A DNA stretch of 37,017 bases from an uncultured Gemmatimonadota bacterium (GCA_946480295.1 CAMLIT010000034.1:1-37017); one strand, 5' to 3'. Positions 26,127-34,888 are shown, counted from the first letter of the stretch. The notes: generated by a model not told the origin, from the sequence alone. Numbers and translations: made by a program.

Positions 26127-27722
26127 CTACTGCCGCGGAAGCTCCTTCGGCGAGTGCAGCGTCGAGGCGATGGTGAAGAGGTCCTTCTGGCTCTGCCCCT
26201 TCTCCAGGATCGAGATGGCCTCCTCGAGCGGCGCGTCGTACTGCACGTCGCGGCGCTTGGCCGCCGAATCGCCGAACGCGAGCTGCGCCACGCGCTCGTC
26301 GAGCAGCCGGTCGACGTAGCGCGAGCCGGCGTCGAACTCCTTGCGGTCGACGTTCACGCCCTTCGCCACCAGGCGGCGGTACAGCTCATCCTCCCACCCC
26401 TGCTGGAAGGTGAAGTTCGGCTTCACCTGCTTCGACAGCTCGAGCGCGTAGTCGTAGAGCGTGACGTAGAAGTCCTGGCTCTTCGGGGCGAGCGCCTTCG
26501 CCAGCGTCTGCTCCGCGGTCGTGAGCGTGTCGTCGGGGACGATCACGTCGGGCGTGATGCCGCCGCCGCCGTATACGATCCGGCCGGCGTCGGAGTGGTA
26601 GGCGGGACGCTTCTTCTTCGTCGCCTCCGTCTCGGCGCTGTCCGGCTTCTCCTCGACGAAGTGCCCGTTCTCGTACTTGCGCTCCTTCTGGATGGAGCGG
26701 CCGCTCGGCGTGTACCACTTCGCGGTCGTGAGCTTGAGGTAGTAGCCGCCGTCGAGCGGGAAGACCGACTGGACGAGCCCCTTGCCGAAGCTCGTCTGGC
26801 CGACGATGAGCGCGCGGTCGTGGTCCTGGAGCGCGCCGGAGACGATCTCCGCCGCCGACGCCGTGTAGCCGTCGGTCAGCACGACGAGAGGCGTGGTCGG
26901 CAGGAGGGGCTGACCCTTGGCCATGTAGTTCTGGGTCTCGCCGTTGCGTGCCTTCACCGACGCGATCTCCTGGCCCTGCTGCAGGAACAGGTTGCTGATC
27001 GCGAGGCTCTGGTCGAGGATCCCGCCGGGGTTGCCGCGGAAGTCGAGGATGACCCCCTTCGCGCCCTGCTTCTCGAGGTTGCGCACGGCGGCCTGCACTT
27101 CGGCGGCCGCGGTCTCGTTGAACTGCGAGAGCGGCAGGTAGCCCACCTTGCCGTCGAGCATCATCGAGAAGGGGACGGCGGGCACGTGGATGATCGCGCG
27201 CACGAACTGCGCGCTGATCGGCGTGGCCACGCCGGGGCGCGCGAACTTCACCGTCACTTTCGTGCCCGGCGTCCCCTGCATGTAGTCGGACACCTGCTGG
27301 AGCGACCAGCCGCGCGTGGGTAGCGAATCCACCTGGATGATCCGGTCGCCCTCGCGCACCCCGGCCGCCTCCGCCGGCGTGTGCGGATAGACGCGCGTGA
27401 TCGTGATCTGGCCCTGCTGGTTCTCGATCAGCATGCCGACGCCGCCGTAGTGGCCGCCGGTCTGGGTCGTGAACTGCTTCGCCTCCTTGGGCGTGAAGAG
27501 CTGGCTGTACGGATCGTTCAGCTCCTTCACGAGTCCGCGCGCCGCCTTCTCGTAGAGCGTCGCCGTGTCCAGCGTGTCCACGAACCGCTGGGACACGAGG
27601 TCGAGCACCTGGTCGAGGAGCTGTCCACCGTCGCGCGCGCTGCGCGACTGCAGGAGGAAGCCGCCCAACGAGAGCGGGATGAGAGCGACACCAACCAGGG
27701 CGGCTTTGCGAAAACGGGGCAT
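26127..27722 (-). CDS. S41 C-terminal processing peptidase (Ctp/Prc type)
   Basis: 531-residue exported serine protease. An N-terminal hydrophobic segment (AALVGVALIPLSLGGFLL) acts as signal or anchor. A PDZ domain follows (GGVGMLIENQQGQITITRVY; AGVREGDRIIQVD). The catalytic Ser lies in GYTASAAEI and the general-base Lys 25 residues later in SFGKGLVQS, the exact Prc spacing. ILDFRGNPGG is also conserved. A C-terminal helical region completes it. ATG 27722 is preferred over 27779 because the signal then begins at once. It is the first gene of the minus-strand unit that ends with the selenoprotein. Confidence 0.95.
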   Translation of the reverse strand: MPRFRKAALVGVALIPLSLGGFLLQSRSARDGGQLLDQVLDLVSQRFVDTLDTATLYEKAARGLVKELNDPYSQLFTPKEAKQFTTQTGGHYGGVGMLIENQQGQITITRVYPHTPAEAAGVREGDRIIQVDSLPTRGWSLQQVSDYMQGTPGTKVTVKFARPGVATPISAQFVRAIIHVPAVPFSMMLDGKVGYLPLSQFNETAAAEVQAAVRNLEKQGAKGVILDFRGNPGGILDQSLAISNLFLQQGQEIASVKARNGETQNYMAKGQPLLPTTPLVVLTDGYTASAAEIVSGALQDHDRALIVGQTSFGKGLVQSVFPLDGGYYLKLTTAKWYTPSGRSIQKERKYENGHFVEEKPDSAETEATKKKRPAYHSDAGRIVYGGGGITPDVIVPDDTLTTAEQTLAKALAPKSQDFYVTLYDYALELSKQVKPNFTFQQGWEDELYRRLVAKGVNVDRKEFDAGSRYVDRLLDERVAQLAFGDSAAKRRDVQYDAPLEEAISILEKGQSQKDLFTIASTLHSPKELPRQ

Positions 27723-27755
27723 ACGGTTGCGGTCCGGCGAGAGAGGGTGACTCGT

Positions 27756-27761
27756 ACTATA
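27756..27761 (-). promoter_or_regulatory. Possible -10 element for the S41 protease operon
   Basis: TATAGT on the minus strand, 34 nt before ATG 27722, in an AT-richer patch. No convincing -35 lies 17 bp upstream, so this is tentative. Confidence 0.35.
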
Positions 27762-27791
27762 ACGCAAGTGCTGGGACAACGGTTCGGGCGC

Positions 27792-27986
27792 TCAGTCGCT
27801 GCTGAACGGCAGGACGCCGGGCAGTCGCCTGTCGCTCAGGCTCCACAGCGACCGCCACGAGAGGCCGACGCCGGAGCGGAACCGCTTCTTCGTGAGCTGG
27901 ATCCCCTCCGGCGAGATCGTCACGGTGAACGGCTCGCCATCGATCTCGATCTCGCGGCGGATCGTCTTCTCGAGTTTGGTCGCCAT
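27792..27986 (-). CDS. Small hypothetical protein
   Basis: 64 residues, MATKLEKTIRREIEIDGEPF and so on, ending in a Trp/Ser-rich segment (GLSWRSLWSLSDRRLPG). The central strand pattern (EPFTVTISPEGIQLTKKRF) suggests a small beta domain. ATG 27986 has AGGA 6 nt upstream. It lies downstream of the RPA-type initiator gene on the same strand, 48 nt on, and may be in its transcript. No function can be assigned. Confidence 0.65.
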   Translation of the reverse strand: MATKLEKTIRREIEIDGEPFTVTISPEGIQLTKKRFRSGVGLSWRSLWSLSDRRLPGVLPFSSD

Positions 27987-28034
27987 CACGCTTCCTACCC
28001 CGGGTCCGCCACGCGGTTCAGCGCACCAGCCGGT

Positions 28035-28925
28035 TCAGCTCGTCCGCGGGGCGAGGACGTAGTCCACGAACCACTCCCGCTGGTGCTGGCGGACCACGGC
28101 ATTGCGCAGGAGCCCGGCAGTGAGGAGCATCTCGTGTGCCGGCTGCAGCACACGCTGCAGATGTGACGGATAGCGCTGCACGAGCGGGAGCTGCTCCTTC
28201 AGCCGATCGAGGGAGACCCGCCAGGTGACCATCCCCTCCGCCCGCGCCACCTCGAGCAGGCGGTACAGGCGGCGGGCGACGGGGGACGACAGCTCCAGAT
28301 AGCGCTGGATGTTGATGGACACGGTGTGGCGGCCGACGATGTTCTCCCGGATCTGCTGGGCGATCGTCACGCGCGCGTCCCCCGGTTCGGCCGCGGTGAC
28401 CGTCGGGAAGAGCGCGAGCTGCTCGCGCTCGGTCACGCGGCGCCGCTCGATGAGGACGGAGCTGAGCACGCTGAACCGGCCGTCCACCACGTCGTGGTTC
28501 GGGGCGCTGAAGTAGCTCCCGCTGGATTCGAGGGTCGTCCGCTCGAGCCGGCCGAGCGCCGCCCGGAGCTGCTCGTACGTCCGTCCGTCCGCCCGCCGCC
28601 CCATCGAGCGCAGGAAGGCGTGCAGGGTGAAGGAGATGGTGCCGTCGGCCGGCTCCCCCGCCTCCTGGAAGCGCCGCATCAGCTCGACGTAGACGTCCTG
28701 GTCGAAGGTGCCCGGCAGCCGGTCGCCGGGGCTCGGCAGCACGCGCCAGCGGCCGCCGTTCTCGGCCGAATAGGCGACCACCGCGTCCTCGGCGGAGTCG
28801 CTGAGTCGGAAGAGCGGCAGCTTCTCGATCGCCCGGTCGAGCAGGACGACGCGCACCGCGGTGCGGCGGCGCGCGGTGGACGTCGAGATGGGCGTCGAGC
28901 TGGAACCGGTCTCGGAGGGGCGCAA
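28035..28925 (-). CDS. RPA-type (RepA-like) replication initiator protein on the chromosome
   Basis: 296 residues resembling the plasmid replication initiator protein A family. An N-terminal Ser/Thr-rich tail precedes DRAIEKLPLFRLS. Two winged-helix segments follow: GTISFTLHAFLRSMGRRADG with YEQLRAALGRLERTTLESSG, then RQ-type FSVLSSVLIERRRV, QQIRENIVGRHTVSINIQRY and LSSPVARRLYRLLEVARAE. The start is TTG 28925, with AGGAGG 5 nt upstream and only 13 nt after the SDR stop. The larger frame open to 29243 is SDR sequence out of frame. No iterons, parA or parB are nearby, so its job here (plasmid relic, regulator or helper) is unknown. Confidence 0.72.
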   Translation of the reverse strand: MRPSETGSSSTPISTSTARRRTAVRVVLLDRAIEKLPLFRLSDSAEDAVVAYSAENGGRWRVLPSPGDRLPGTFDQDVYVELMRRFQEAGEPADGTISFTLHAFLRSMGRRADGRTYEQLRAALGRLERTTLESSGSYFSAPNHDVVDGRFSVLSSVLIERRRVTEREQLALFPTVTAAEPGDARVTIAQQIRENIVGRHTVSINIQRYLELSSPVARRLYRLLEVARAEGMVTWRVSLDRLKEQLPLVQRYPSHLQRVLQPAHEMLLTAGLLRNAVVRQHQREWFVDYVLAPRTS

Positions 28926-28938
28926 ACGGACCTCCTCG

Positions 28939-29652
28939 TCACGAAAGGCGGATGACCTGCCCGGTGATGGCGCGTGCCCCTTCGGAACACAGATACAGCA
29001 CCGCCGCGGCCACGTCGTCCAGCTCGACGTAGCGCGCGTCCTTGCCCATCGCCTCCAGGTTCGCCGCCGTGCGCATGGCACCCGGCGCCAGCGCGTTCGC
29101 GCGCACGCCGTGCGCCGCCTCGTCCCGTGCCACCACGCGGGTGAGCGCCACGACCGCGCTCTTCGCCGCCGCGTATGCCGCGAGCCCACCCACGGAGCTG
29201 CCGGGGAGCGCCGCCTCCGACGCGAAGAACACGATCGCGCCACGGGCCGCCCGCACGGCGGGCAGGAAGGCCCGCGTCGTGAGATACGCGGTCGTCAGGT
29301 TGATCTCGATCTGCCGGTGGAACTGCGTCGGGTCGCTCGCGGGCAGGGGACCCGTGACCGCGAATCCCCCGGCGACGTTCACCAGCGCCGCCAGACGCGG
29401 CGCGTCCGCGCCTGTGATCCGCGCCGCCAGCGCGTCGACCGCGGCCGCGTCCGCGAGATCGCAGGCGAACGCGGTCGCGGCGTGGCCCGCCTCGCGCAGC
29501 TCCCCTGCCCGGGCCTCCGCCTCCTCGGCGTCGTGACCCACGAGCAGGAGCCGCGCGCCGGCCTGCGCGAACGTGCGCGCCACCGCCTCGCCCACCTGCC
29601 CACGCCGTCCCACTCCGGTGACGAGCACCGCGCTACCGCCGAAGGATGGCAC
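28939..29652 (-). CDS. Short-chain dehydrogenase/reductase
   Basis: 237-residue classical SDR. The cofactor loop is VLVTGVGRRGQVGEAVA (modified TGxxxGxG). NVAGG (NNAG equivalent), the catalytic Ser in FFASEAALPG and YAAAK are present. The C-terminus ITGQVIRLS matches the family's end. The start taken is GTG 29652 with GAGGGG about 7 nt upstream; GTG 29667 is possible. Substrate unknown. It is followed after 13 nt by the RPA-type gene and diverges from the cardiolipin-synthase-like gene. Confidence 0.9.
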   Translation of the reverse strand: MPSFGGSAVLVTGVGRRGQVGEAVARTFAQAGARLLLVGHDAEEAEARAGELREAGHAATAFACDLADAAAVDALAARITGADAPRLAALVNVAGGFAVTGPLPASDPTQFHRQIEINLTTAYLTTRAFLPAVRAARGAIVFFASEAALPGSSVGGLAAYAAAKSAVVALTRVVARDEAAHGVRANALAPGAMRTAANLEAMGKDARYVELDDVAAAVLYLCSEGARAITGQVIRLS

Positions 29653-29793
29653 CGATTCGCCCCTCACCTACGCAGATGTTTGCGATACGAGATCGCCCGG
29701 CGACGTTTCGGACCGCACAACAATGGCGCATTCTCCCCTCCGGGACCAGAACCGGGCTGTTCATGGCACGGACCGTGTTGTAGGGAACGGCAC

Positions 29794-31092
29794 ATGGCAC
29801 GTCTGAAACGCATCGGGATCTTCGTCCTCGCCGTCTTCGTCATCGCGATGGCGCTCATCGGGCTGCTGACCGTCACGCGCGGCACGCCGGTGAGCATGGT
29901 CATCGCGGAGGGCGCCTCCGGGCCCCCCGCCGTCACCGACTCGCTCTTCGGGCGGATCTTCGAGCTCTACACCGGGACACACATCGATCCCGGCAACAGC
30001 GTGCAGGCGATGCTGAACGGCAACGGCACGTATCCGCAGCTCTGGCGCGACCTCCGGTCCGCCCGGCAGACGATCACCGTGCAGATGTACTACTCCCTGC
30101 CGGGACAGGTCGCCGACACGATGGCCGAGGTGCTCTCCGAGCGCGCCCGCGCCGGCGTCCGCGTGCTGCTCCTCCTGGATGCGTTCGGGTCGCAGAACCT
30201 GCCCAAGTCGCTCGTCCAGTCCATGCGAAAGGCCGGCGTCGAAGTGGCGTATCTGCGACAGCTCAAGTGGTACACGATCCACGATGCCGCGGACCGCTCG
30301 CACGTCCGCGTCGTCGTCGTGGATGGACGGATCGGCTGGACGGGGGGCTTCGGGCTCGCCGACTACTGGCTGGGCAACGGCCACGCGCCGGATCAGTGGC
30401 GCGAGTCGAACGTCCGCTTCGAGGGACCGGCGGTGATGGAGCTCCAGGCCGCGTTCGGCACGGCGTGGGCGGAAGCCACCGGGGAGCTGATCACCGGCGA
30501 CCGCTTCTTCCCGCGCGACGCGTTCCTCCCGAACAAGGGCCCGAGCCGCGCGGGGTTGATGTTCACCGCTCCCACGACGGGCAGCACCCCCGCCGAGCGC
30601 TTCCTCGCGCTCACGATCGCCAGCGCGAGGAAGCGGCTCTGGATCACGAACTCGTACTTCGTGCCCGACGACGACTTCCGCCGGCTGCTCAAGCGCGCGG
30701 CGCACCGGGGCGTGGACGTGCGCGTGCTGACGGTGAGCTCGAAGACGGACGTGAAGAGCACCTGGTACGCGGGGCGCTATCGGTACGAGGAGCTGCTCCG
30801 GGCGGGGGTGCGCATCTACGAGTACCAGCCGACGATGCTCCACGCGAAGACGATCGTGGTGGACGACTACTGGTCGACGATCGGCTCGATGAACTTCGAC
30901 AACCGGTCGCTCTCCTTCAACAACGAATCGAACCTCGTCGTCCTGGATCCGGCGTTCGGTGCTCAGATGGACTCCACGTACCTCGACGACCTGCGCTACG
31001 CGAAGGAGATCAAGCTCGCCGACTTCGAGAAGCGGCCGTGGACCGAACGGCTGCTCGAAGTCGGCGCGACGCTGCTCTCGCGGGTGCTGTAG
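29794..31092 (+). CDS. Phospholipase D-family (cardiolipin-synthase-like) protein
   Basis: 432 residues with one N-terminal membrane helix (IGIFVLAVFVIAMALIGLL) and two PLD domains. The second HKD motif is canonical: H350-x-K352-x4-D357 (HAKTIVVD) with GSMNFDNRS. The first reads H170-V-R172-x4-D177 (HVRVVVVDG, then GWTGGFG), so its lysine is arginine. Members make cardiolipin or transfer phosphatidyl groups in the inner membrane. ATG 29794 begins just before the helix; the longer open frame upstream is antisense to the SDR gene. Confidence 0.9.
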   Translation: MARLKRIGIFVLAVFVIAMALIGLLTVTRGTPVSMVIAEGASGPPAVTDSLFGRIFELYTGTHIDPGNSVQAMLNGNGTYPQLWRDLRSARQTITVQMYYSLPGQVADTMAEVLSERARAGVRVLLLLDAFGSQNLPKSLVQSMRKAGVEVAYLRQLKWYTIHDAADRSHVRVVVVDGRIGWTGGFGLADYWLGNGHAPDQWRESNVRFEGPAVMELQAAFGTAWAEATGELITGDRFFPRDAFLPNKGPSRAGLMFTAPTTGSTPAERFLALTIASARKRLWITNSYFVPDDDFRRLLKRAAHRGVDVRVLTVSSKTDVKSTWYAGRYRYEELLRAGVRIYEYQPTMLHAKTIVVDDYWSTIGSMNFDNRSLSFNNESNLVVLDPAFGAQMDSTYLDDLRYAKEIKLADFEKRPWTERLLEVGATLLSRVL

Positions 31093-31107
31093 CCGGCGTC
31101 CCGCCGG

Positions 31108-31650
31108 CTAGCGGATGTCCTCGCGGCCGAGCGCGGCGCGCACCGCCTCGCGCATCGCGACCAGCGCCTCGTCGCGGGCCGCCGGCGAGTCGTCGCGCAC
31201 GTGGAGCTCGATGCCCTCGGCCACCGCGATGCGCCGCCAGGTGAGCGGCTGTTCGTCGTCCCGCTTCGCCGGCTCCGGCGTGCTCGCGAGCGAGCCGGCG
31301 AGCGCCGTGGCGACGCGGCGCTCCAGCGCGTCGCCGGTGAGCTCGCGCATCTCCTGCTTGATGATGTCGAGCGTCACGCCCTCGCGCTGGCGGATCTTGA
31401 TGGCGAGGAGCTGGAGGAAGTGGCGGTAGTTGTAGATCGCCGCCGTCCCCGTGCCCTCCGGTCGATCCAGCAGCCCGTTCGCGACGTAGAATCGGATGGA
31501 GCGGGCGCTCGGCGCCGCGCGCGCCGACGCGTTCGTCGGGCGCATGCCGGCCGCGTCCACCACGGCCGTGACGTGCGCCGCGAGGGCGCGCGCGTTCCAT
31601 GGCGCATGCCGCGCATGCACCCGGAGCAGAGCGATCGGAGAATCAGCCAT
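31108..31650 (-). CDS. MerR-family transcriptional regulator
   Basis: 180 residues. The winged helix-turn-helix is SARSIRFYVANGLLDRPEGT with YNYRHFLQLLAIKIRQREG, followed by the helix LDIIKQEMRELTG. A 35-residue N-terminal extension precedes it, and an Arg/Ala-rich C-terminal region replaces the usual ligand domain; no metal-binding cysteines are present. ATG 31650 has no obvious Shine-Dalgarno. It lies 65 nt after the histidine kinase on the same strand, possibly in one transcript. Confidence 0.85.
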   Translation of the reverse strand: MADSPIALLRVHARHAPWNARALAAHVTAVVDAAGMRPTNASARAAPSARSIRFYVANGLLDRPEGTGTAAIYNYRHFLQLLAIKIRQREGVTLDIIKQEMRELTGDALERRVATALAGSLASTPEPAKRDDEQPLTWRRIAVAEGIELHVRDDSPAARDEALVAMREAVRAALGREDIR

Positions 31651-31715
31651 TGACGACGGTCGAGGCGGGTCCGCCCGAAGGATAACGGCGCGCGGGCCGC
31701 CGCGTGAGCATCCGC

Positions 31716-32840
31716 TCAGCGTTCGGCGGGGGGCAGCACGATATCGAGGTCCACCCCCCCGGCCGGCGCGTTCGCCAGGGCGATCCGTCCGCCGTGTGCC
31801 TCCACGATGCGTTCGCAGAGCGGGAGGCCGATGCCGACACGCTCGGGCTTCGTCGAGAAGAACAGCTCGAAGACCCGGGGCAGGACGTCGGGCGCGACGG
31901 CGGGGCCGTCGTTGTGCAGCCGGCAGCGCCAGCCGCCGCCGGCGGTCGGCCTGGACATGAGCGCGAGATCGGAGCCCTCCGGCGCCGCCTCGATCGCGTT
32001 CACGAGGACGTTGGTGAACACCTGCGCGAGCTGTTCGGCATCGAGCGCCACCGGTACGACATGGTCCGCGCGCGTCCGCCGCACAACGAGTGCGCGGCTC
32101 TCCAGGGCGCCGCGCTGCGACTCGAGCACGTCGTCCCAGACGTCGTCCGGATCCCCGGGGAGCACCCGGAGGGGCGCCACCCGGCCGTACTCGAGCAACG
32201 CCTCCCCCATCGCGTTGAGGCGCTCGACCTCGCGCAGGATGCGCCCGACGTTCTTCTCGATGATCGGATCGTCGCGCACGCGGAAGCGGAGGAGCTGCAC
32301 CGCCGACGAGATGCCGAACACCGGGTTGCGCAGCTCGTGCGCGACGCCCGCGGCCACCTCCCCGCTCGCCTCCAGCCGACCCTTCCGTACGAGGCGCCGC
32401 ACCGCGTCGGCGCGATCGAGCGCCAGCGCCAGCTCGGCGGCGACCGCCTCGAGCGCGGCCTCCGGCCCCTCCACGGCTGCCTGCTCCGACCCGTCCACGG
32501 CCACGGTGATCGCGCCGACGCTCGTCTCGCCTCGCACGGGTACGGTGAGCTGGACGCCGTCGGCGGTGGCGTGCCGCACGGGCCGGCCGCTCTCGCCGGC
32601 GAGGGCATCGCGCCAGTGGGGGCGGAGCTCCGCCTCGAGGTCGGCGCCTTCCTGCGCGAAGCCCGTGTGATGGGCGAGGCGCGGTGAGGCGCCGTCGCCG
32701 AAGGCGATCGCGATGGCGACGGCGTCCGCACCCGCTCGCAGCCGGAGCTGGCGCGCGGCTTCGTGCAGCACTCGCTCGAGGGAGATGGCCTGGGCGAGGC
32801 CGTTCCTCGCGTCCGGCGACAGGATGTCCACGGCGGTCAT
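31716..32840 (-). CDS. Cytoplasmic GAF-type sensor histidine kinase
   Basis: 374 residues without membrane segments. A GAF-like sensor covers about 15-140. The HisKA domain has the phospho-acceptor H168 in [11 protein letters not shown]. The ATPase has N box [18 protein letters not shown] box FELFFSTK, and [16 protein letters not shown]. These features are complete, so it should be active. No response regulator is adjacent, making it an orphan; the next gene downstream is the MerR-type regulator. The signal is unknown. Confidence 0.92.
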   Translation of the reverse strand: MTAVDILSPDARNGLAQAISLERVLHEAARQLRLRAGADAVAIAIAFGDGASPRLAHHTGFAQEGADLEAELRPHWRDALAGESGRPVRHATADGVQLTVPVRGETSVGAITVAVDGSEQAAVEGPEAALEAVAAELALALDRADAVRRLVRKGRLEASGEVAAGVAHELRNPVFGISSAVQLLRFRVRDDPIIEKNVGRILREVERLNAMGEALLEYGRVAPLRVLPGDPDDVWDDVLESQRGALESRALVVRRTRADHVVPVALDAEQLAQVFTNVLVNAIEAAPEGSDLALMSRPTAGGGWRCRLHNDGPAVAPDVLPRVFELFFSTKPERVGIGLPLCERIVEAHGGRIALANAPAGGVDLDIVLPPAER

Positions 32841-32873
32841 GTCTGGATATTACCGGCGCCTGGGGGGAAGCGA

Positions 32874-32907
32874 AACAGCGGGCCGCGCATGCGCGCGGCC
32901 CGCTGTT
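32874..32907 (-). terminator. Terminator after the acidic/basic H1-like gene
   Basis: 15-bp perfect stem (32874-32888 with 32893-32907) with a 4-nt loop. It is 28 nt past the stop, followed on the minus strand by TTCGCTTCC. Confidence 0.75.
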
Positions 32908-32935
32908 CTCAGGAGGTGCTGTTTCGCCGAACGGC

Positions 32936-33580
32936 TCAGCGCCGCCGGCCGGCCTTCCTGGCGCCCTTCTTCGCGGTGGACTTCTTCGCGCCACCCTTCC
33001 GGGCGCCGCCCTTCTTCGCGGCAGCCGACTTCCTGGCGCCCTTCGCGGCCGTCTTGCGGCCGGCCGCCTTCTTCGCGCCGCCCTTCTTCGCGGTCGCCTG
33101 CTTCGCCGACGCCTTCCTGGCACCGGCCTTCCGAGCGGGCCCCTTCTTCGCGGCGGTCTTCTTGGCCGCAGCCTTCCTGGCGGGAGCCTTCCTGGCGGGA
33201 GCCTTCTTCGCGGCGGCCTTCTTCGCCGGGGCCTTCTTCGCGGCGGACTTGCGCGCCGTGCCGCCCGTCGTGCCGGAGGTCGCCGTCGTGGCGGGCGCCG
33301 GGGCCGGGGTGGCGGGCGGCGTGGTCGCGCGGACCGGACGCGCGGGGAAGATCTCCGTCTCTTCCTCCTCTTCCTCCTCGGTCTCGGTGAAGGGCTCCTC
33401 TTCCTCCTCCTCCGAGTCCTCGGCGCTGTCCCAGAGGTCCTCGCTCTCCTTGTGGCCTATCCAGCCCCCCTCCTCCTCCTCTTCCTCGTCGTAGCTCCCG
33501 CCACCGTAGCCGATATCGTCCGGCTCGTCGTCGCGATCGCCGAACCGGTACTCCTCGTACAACTCGTCACCTCGCGGCAT
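32936..33580 (-). CDS. Histone-H1-like protein with acidic N-terminal domain
   Basis: 214 residues in two halves of opposite charge. Residues 1-80 are strongly acidic (runs of five to seven Glu, e.g. [11 protein letters not shown] and [11 protein letters not shown]) with aromatic Tyr/Trp. Residues 81-105 form an Ala/Pro/Thr linker. The rest is Lys/Ala/Arg repeats of the [10 protein letters not shown] type. AGGAGG lies 5 nt before ATG 33580. DNA compaction by the tail is inferred; the acidic half may fold back on it or bind a partner. A hairpin terminator follows. It is the second H1-like gene here, unlike the 12414 gene in having the acidic half. Confidence 0.8.
   Translation of the reverse strand: MPRGDELYEEYRFGDRDDEPDDIGYGGGSYDEEEEEEGGWIGHKESEDLWDSAEDSEEEEEEPFTETEEEEEEETEIFPARPVRATTPPATPAPAPATTATSGTTGGTARKSAAKKAPAKKAAAKKAPARKAPARKAAAKKTAAKKGPARKAGARKASAKQATAKKGGAKKAAGRKTAAKGARKSAAAKKGGARKGGAKKSTAKKGARKAGRRR
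32945..33252 (-). repeat. Degenerate repeats encoding Lys/Ala tail
   Basis: Imperfect tandem units of about 12-15 nt (GCCTTCTTCGCGGCG-like on the plus strand) within the 32936 gene, coding AKKA and ARKA units. They are protein-coding repeats, likely to vary in copy number between strains, and not a CRISPR array (no spacers). Confidence 0.6.
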
Positions 33581-34078
33581 GCCCGCCTCCTGAGGGAAGT
33601 GTCACACTGACTTCGACTCGTCGCCACATCGAGGCGAGAGCGGCAGCGCAGGTGCTGCCGACGACGTGCTCACCTCGACCTTCACCGCTGCGCGTCGCGG
33701 CACCAGCCGCCGCGGCACACCCCTGATACAATGGTCCGCCTCATCCGTCAAGACGCGCGCGCGTCGCTGCGTGATGCACGCACGTCGGTGCGCTGCACGA
33801 CCGCGGCCACGGTGCGCATCGCCACACGACGCGCGTCGCGCGGCGTATGCGAAAATAGCTACACCAGCCTCGAATCGCGCGTGGTGTGCCGGCGCGCATC
33901 GCGGCGCACCGCACGACGCGTGCGCGCATCACGCCGCGACGCCGGAGGACGTGAAGAACGCGGCGATTCGCACCGCGACGGCGATCACGACGAGCGTGAT
34001 GGTGGCGCGAAGGTGACTCGACGTGACGGCAGCCGGGCGGCGCGCATAACGATGCGCGCGAGCCCGGACCGGTGCCGG
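33581..34078. other. 498-nt stretch without a firm gene
   Basis: No tRNA or known RNA recognised. It holds a TACAAT (33727-33732, plus strand) without a good -35. Several GCGCATC-type words recur (near 33809, 33891, 33920 and 34041). An open plus-strand frame at 33666-34016 ends in protein-like text (TPEDVKNAAIRTATAITTSV) but has Arg/Cys/His-rich unlikely sequence before it. The minus-strand part nearest 33581 must carry the promoter of the H1-like gene. A hairpin at 34033-34067 belongs to the gene at 34079. Confidence 0.5.
34033..34067 (-). terminator. Hairpin after the zinc-ribbon membrane protein gene
   Basis: An 8-bp stem (34040-34047 with 34052-34059) extends after a small internal loop by 6 more base pairs (34033-34038 with 34062-34067). 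It lies 11 nt past the stop. No T-run. Confidence 0.5.
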
Positions 34079-34888
34079 CTACTTCCTGGCGCCCGCGAGC
34101 GCGGCGTCGATGTCGTTCTTGTGCTGCGCGTACTCCGGGGCGCGCGTCGCCAGCTCGCTCGGCGCGGCGTCGGCCATCTGCTTGAGGTACGAGCGCGCCT
34201 TGGCGTCGTCGTTTCCCTGCGCCGCCACCTGCGCTTCCAGCATCAGCCCGAGCAGGTGCTTCGGGTTCTGCGCGAGGATCGTGTCCGCCTCGGCCTTGGC
34301 GAGCGACAGGTCGCCCGACGCCGCGCCGATGCGCCCGAGATCGTAGCGCTGGTCGGTCGTGAGCGTGCCGAGCATCTCGTACGCCGCCACCGCCATCGGC
34401 GCGAAGATCTGCACGCTGTCCGTCTTGCCGCGCTCCGAGTACGACATGATGCGGTCGTAGAGCCGCGACGCCCGCTCCGAGGGCGACATGTTGCTGATGT
34501 CGGGGGCGCGCATGCCGGAGCCGAAGGGCGCGCCGCTCTGGCCGGGGCCGTTCGCGTCGGCGGCGGCGATCGGGGCCGCGTCGGCGGCTGGATGGCGGGC
34601 GAAGCGCTGGCCGGCGACGAGGGCGATGAGCGCGACGAGCGCGATCGCGGCGACGGCCCATGGCAGGGCGGAGGCGAACCCGCCGGCATCGGCGGTGGCA
34701 CCAGACGAGGCGCCAGCCGCGCTGCCGACCGCGACGCCGCAGCGGTGGCAGAACTTCGCGCCCGGCGAAAGCGGCGCGCCGCAGCCGGCGCAGGTGGCGC
34801 CGGCGAGCGGGGCGCCGCAGTCGGAGCAGAACTTCCCCGACGCCGGAGCGTGGCAGTTGGGGCAGGTGGTTTCGGAGGGTGCGGACAT
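34079..34888 (-). CDS. Zinc-ribbon membrane protein with TPR-like C-terminus
   Basis: 269 residues. The N-terminal 50 residues hold two double zinc ribbons with four CxxC pairs (CPNC, CSDC, CAGC, CHRC). One membrane helix follows (ALPWAVAAIALVALIALVAG, about 70-92). A helical domain with TPR-like pairs fills 130-260 (YDLGRIGAASGDLSLAKAEA; DDAKARSYLKQMADA). The topology puts the zinc ribbons inside and the helical domain in the periplasm. Function unknown. ATG 34888; separated from glnA by a hairpin. Confidence 0.85.
   Translation of the reverse strand: MSAPSETTCPNCHAPASGKFCSDCGAPLAGATCAGCGAPLSPGAKFCHRCGVAVGSAAGASSGATADAGGFASALPWAVAAIALVALIALVAGQRFARHPAADAAPIAAADANGPGQSGAPFGSGMRAPDISNMSPSERASRLYDRIMSYSERGKTDSVQIFAPMAVAAYEMLGTLTTDQRYDLGRIGAASGDLSLAKAEADTILAQNPKHLLGLMLEAQVAAQGNDDAKARSYLKQMADAAPSELATRAPEYAQHKNDIDAALAGARK

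Noticed and set aside
27990..28034. Replication origin with iterons beside the RPA gene
   Set aside because: No direct repeats or AT-rich stretch were found in the flanking gaps.
32945..33252. CRISPR-like repeat block
   Set aside because: Units are imperfect, contiguous and encode Lys/Ala repeats; no unique spacers.
33666..34016. 116-codon plus-strand ORF
   Set aside because: Only the last 25 residues look protein-like; the rest is Arg/Cys/His-rich and no ribosome site is seen. Not called as a gene.
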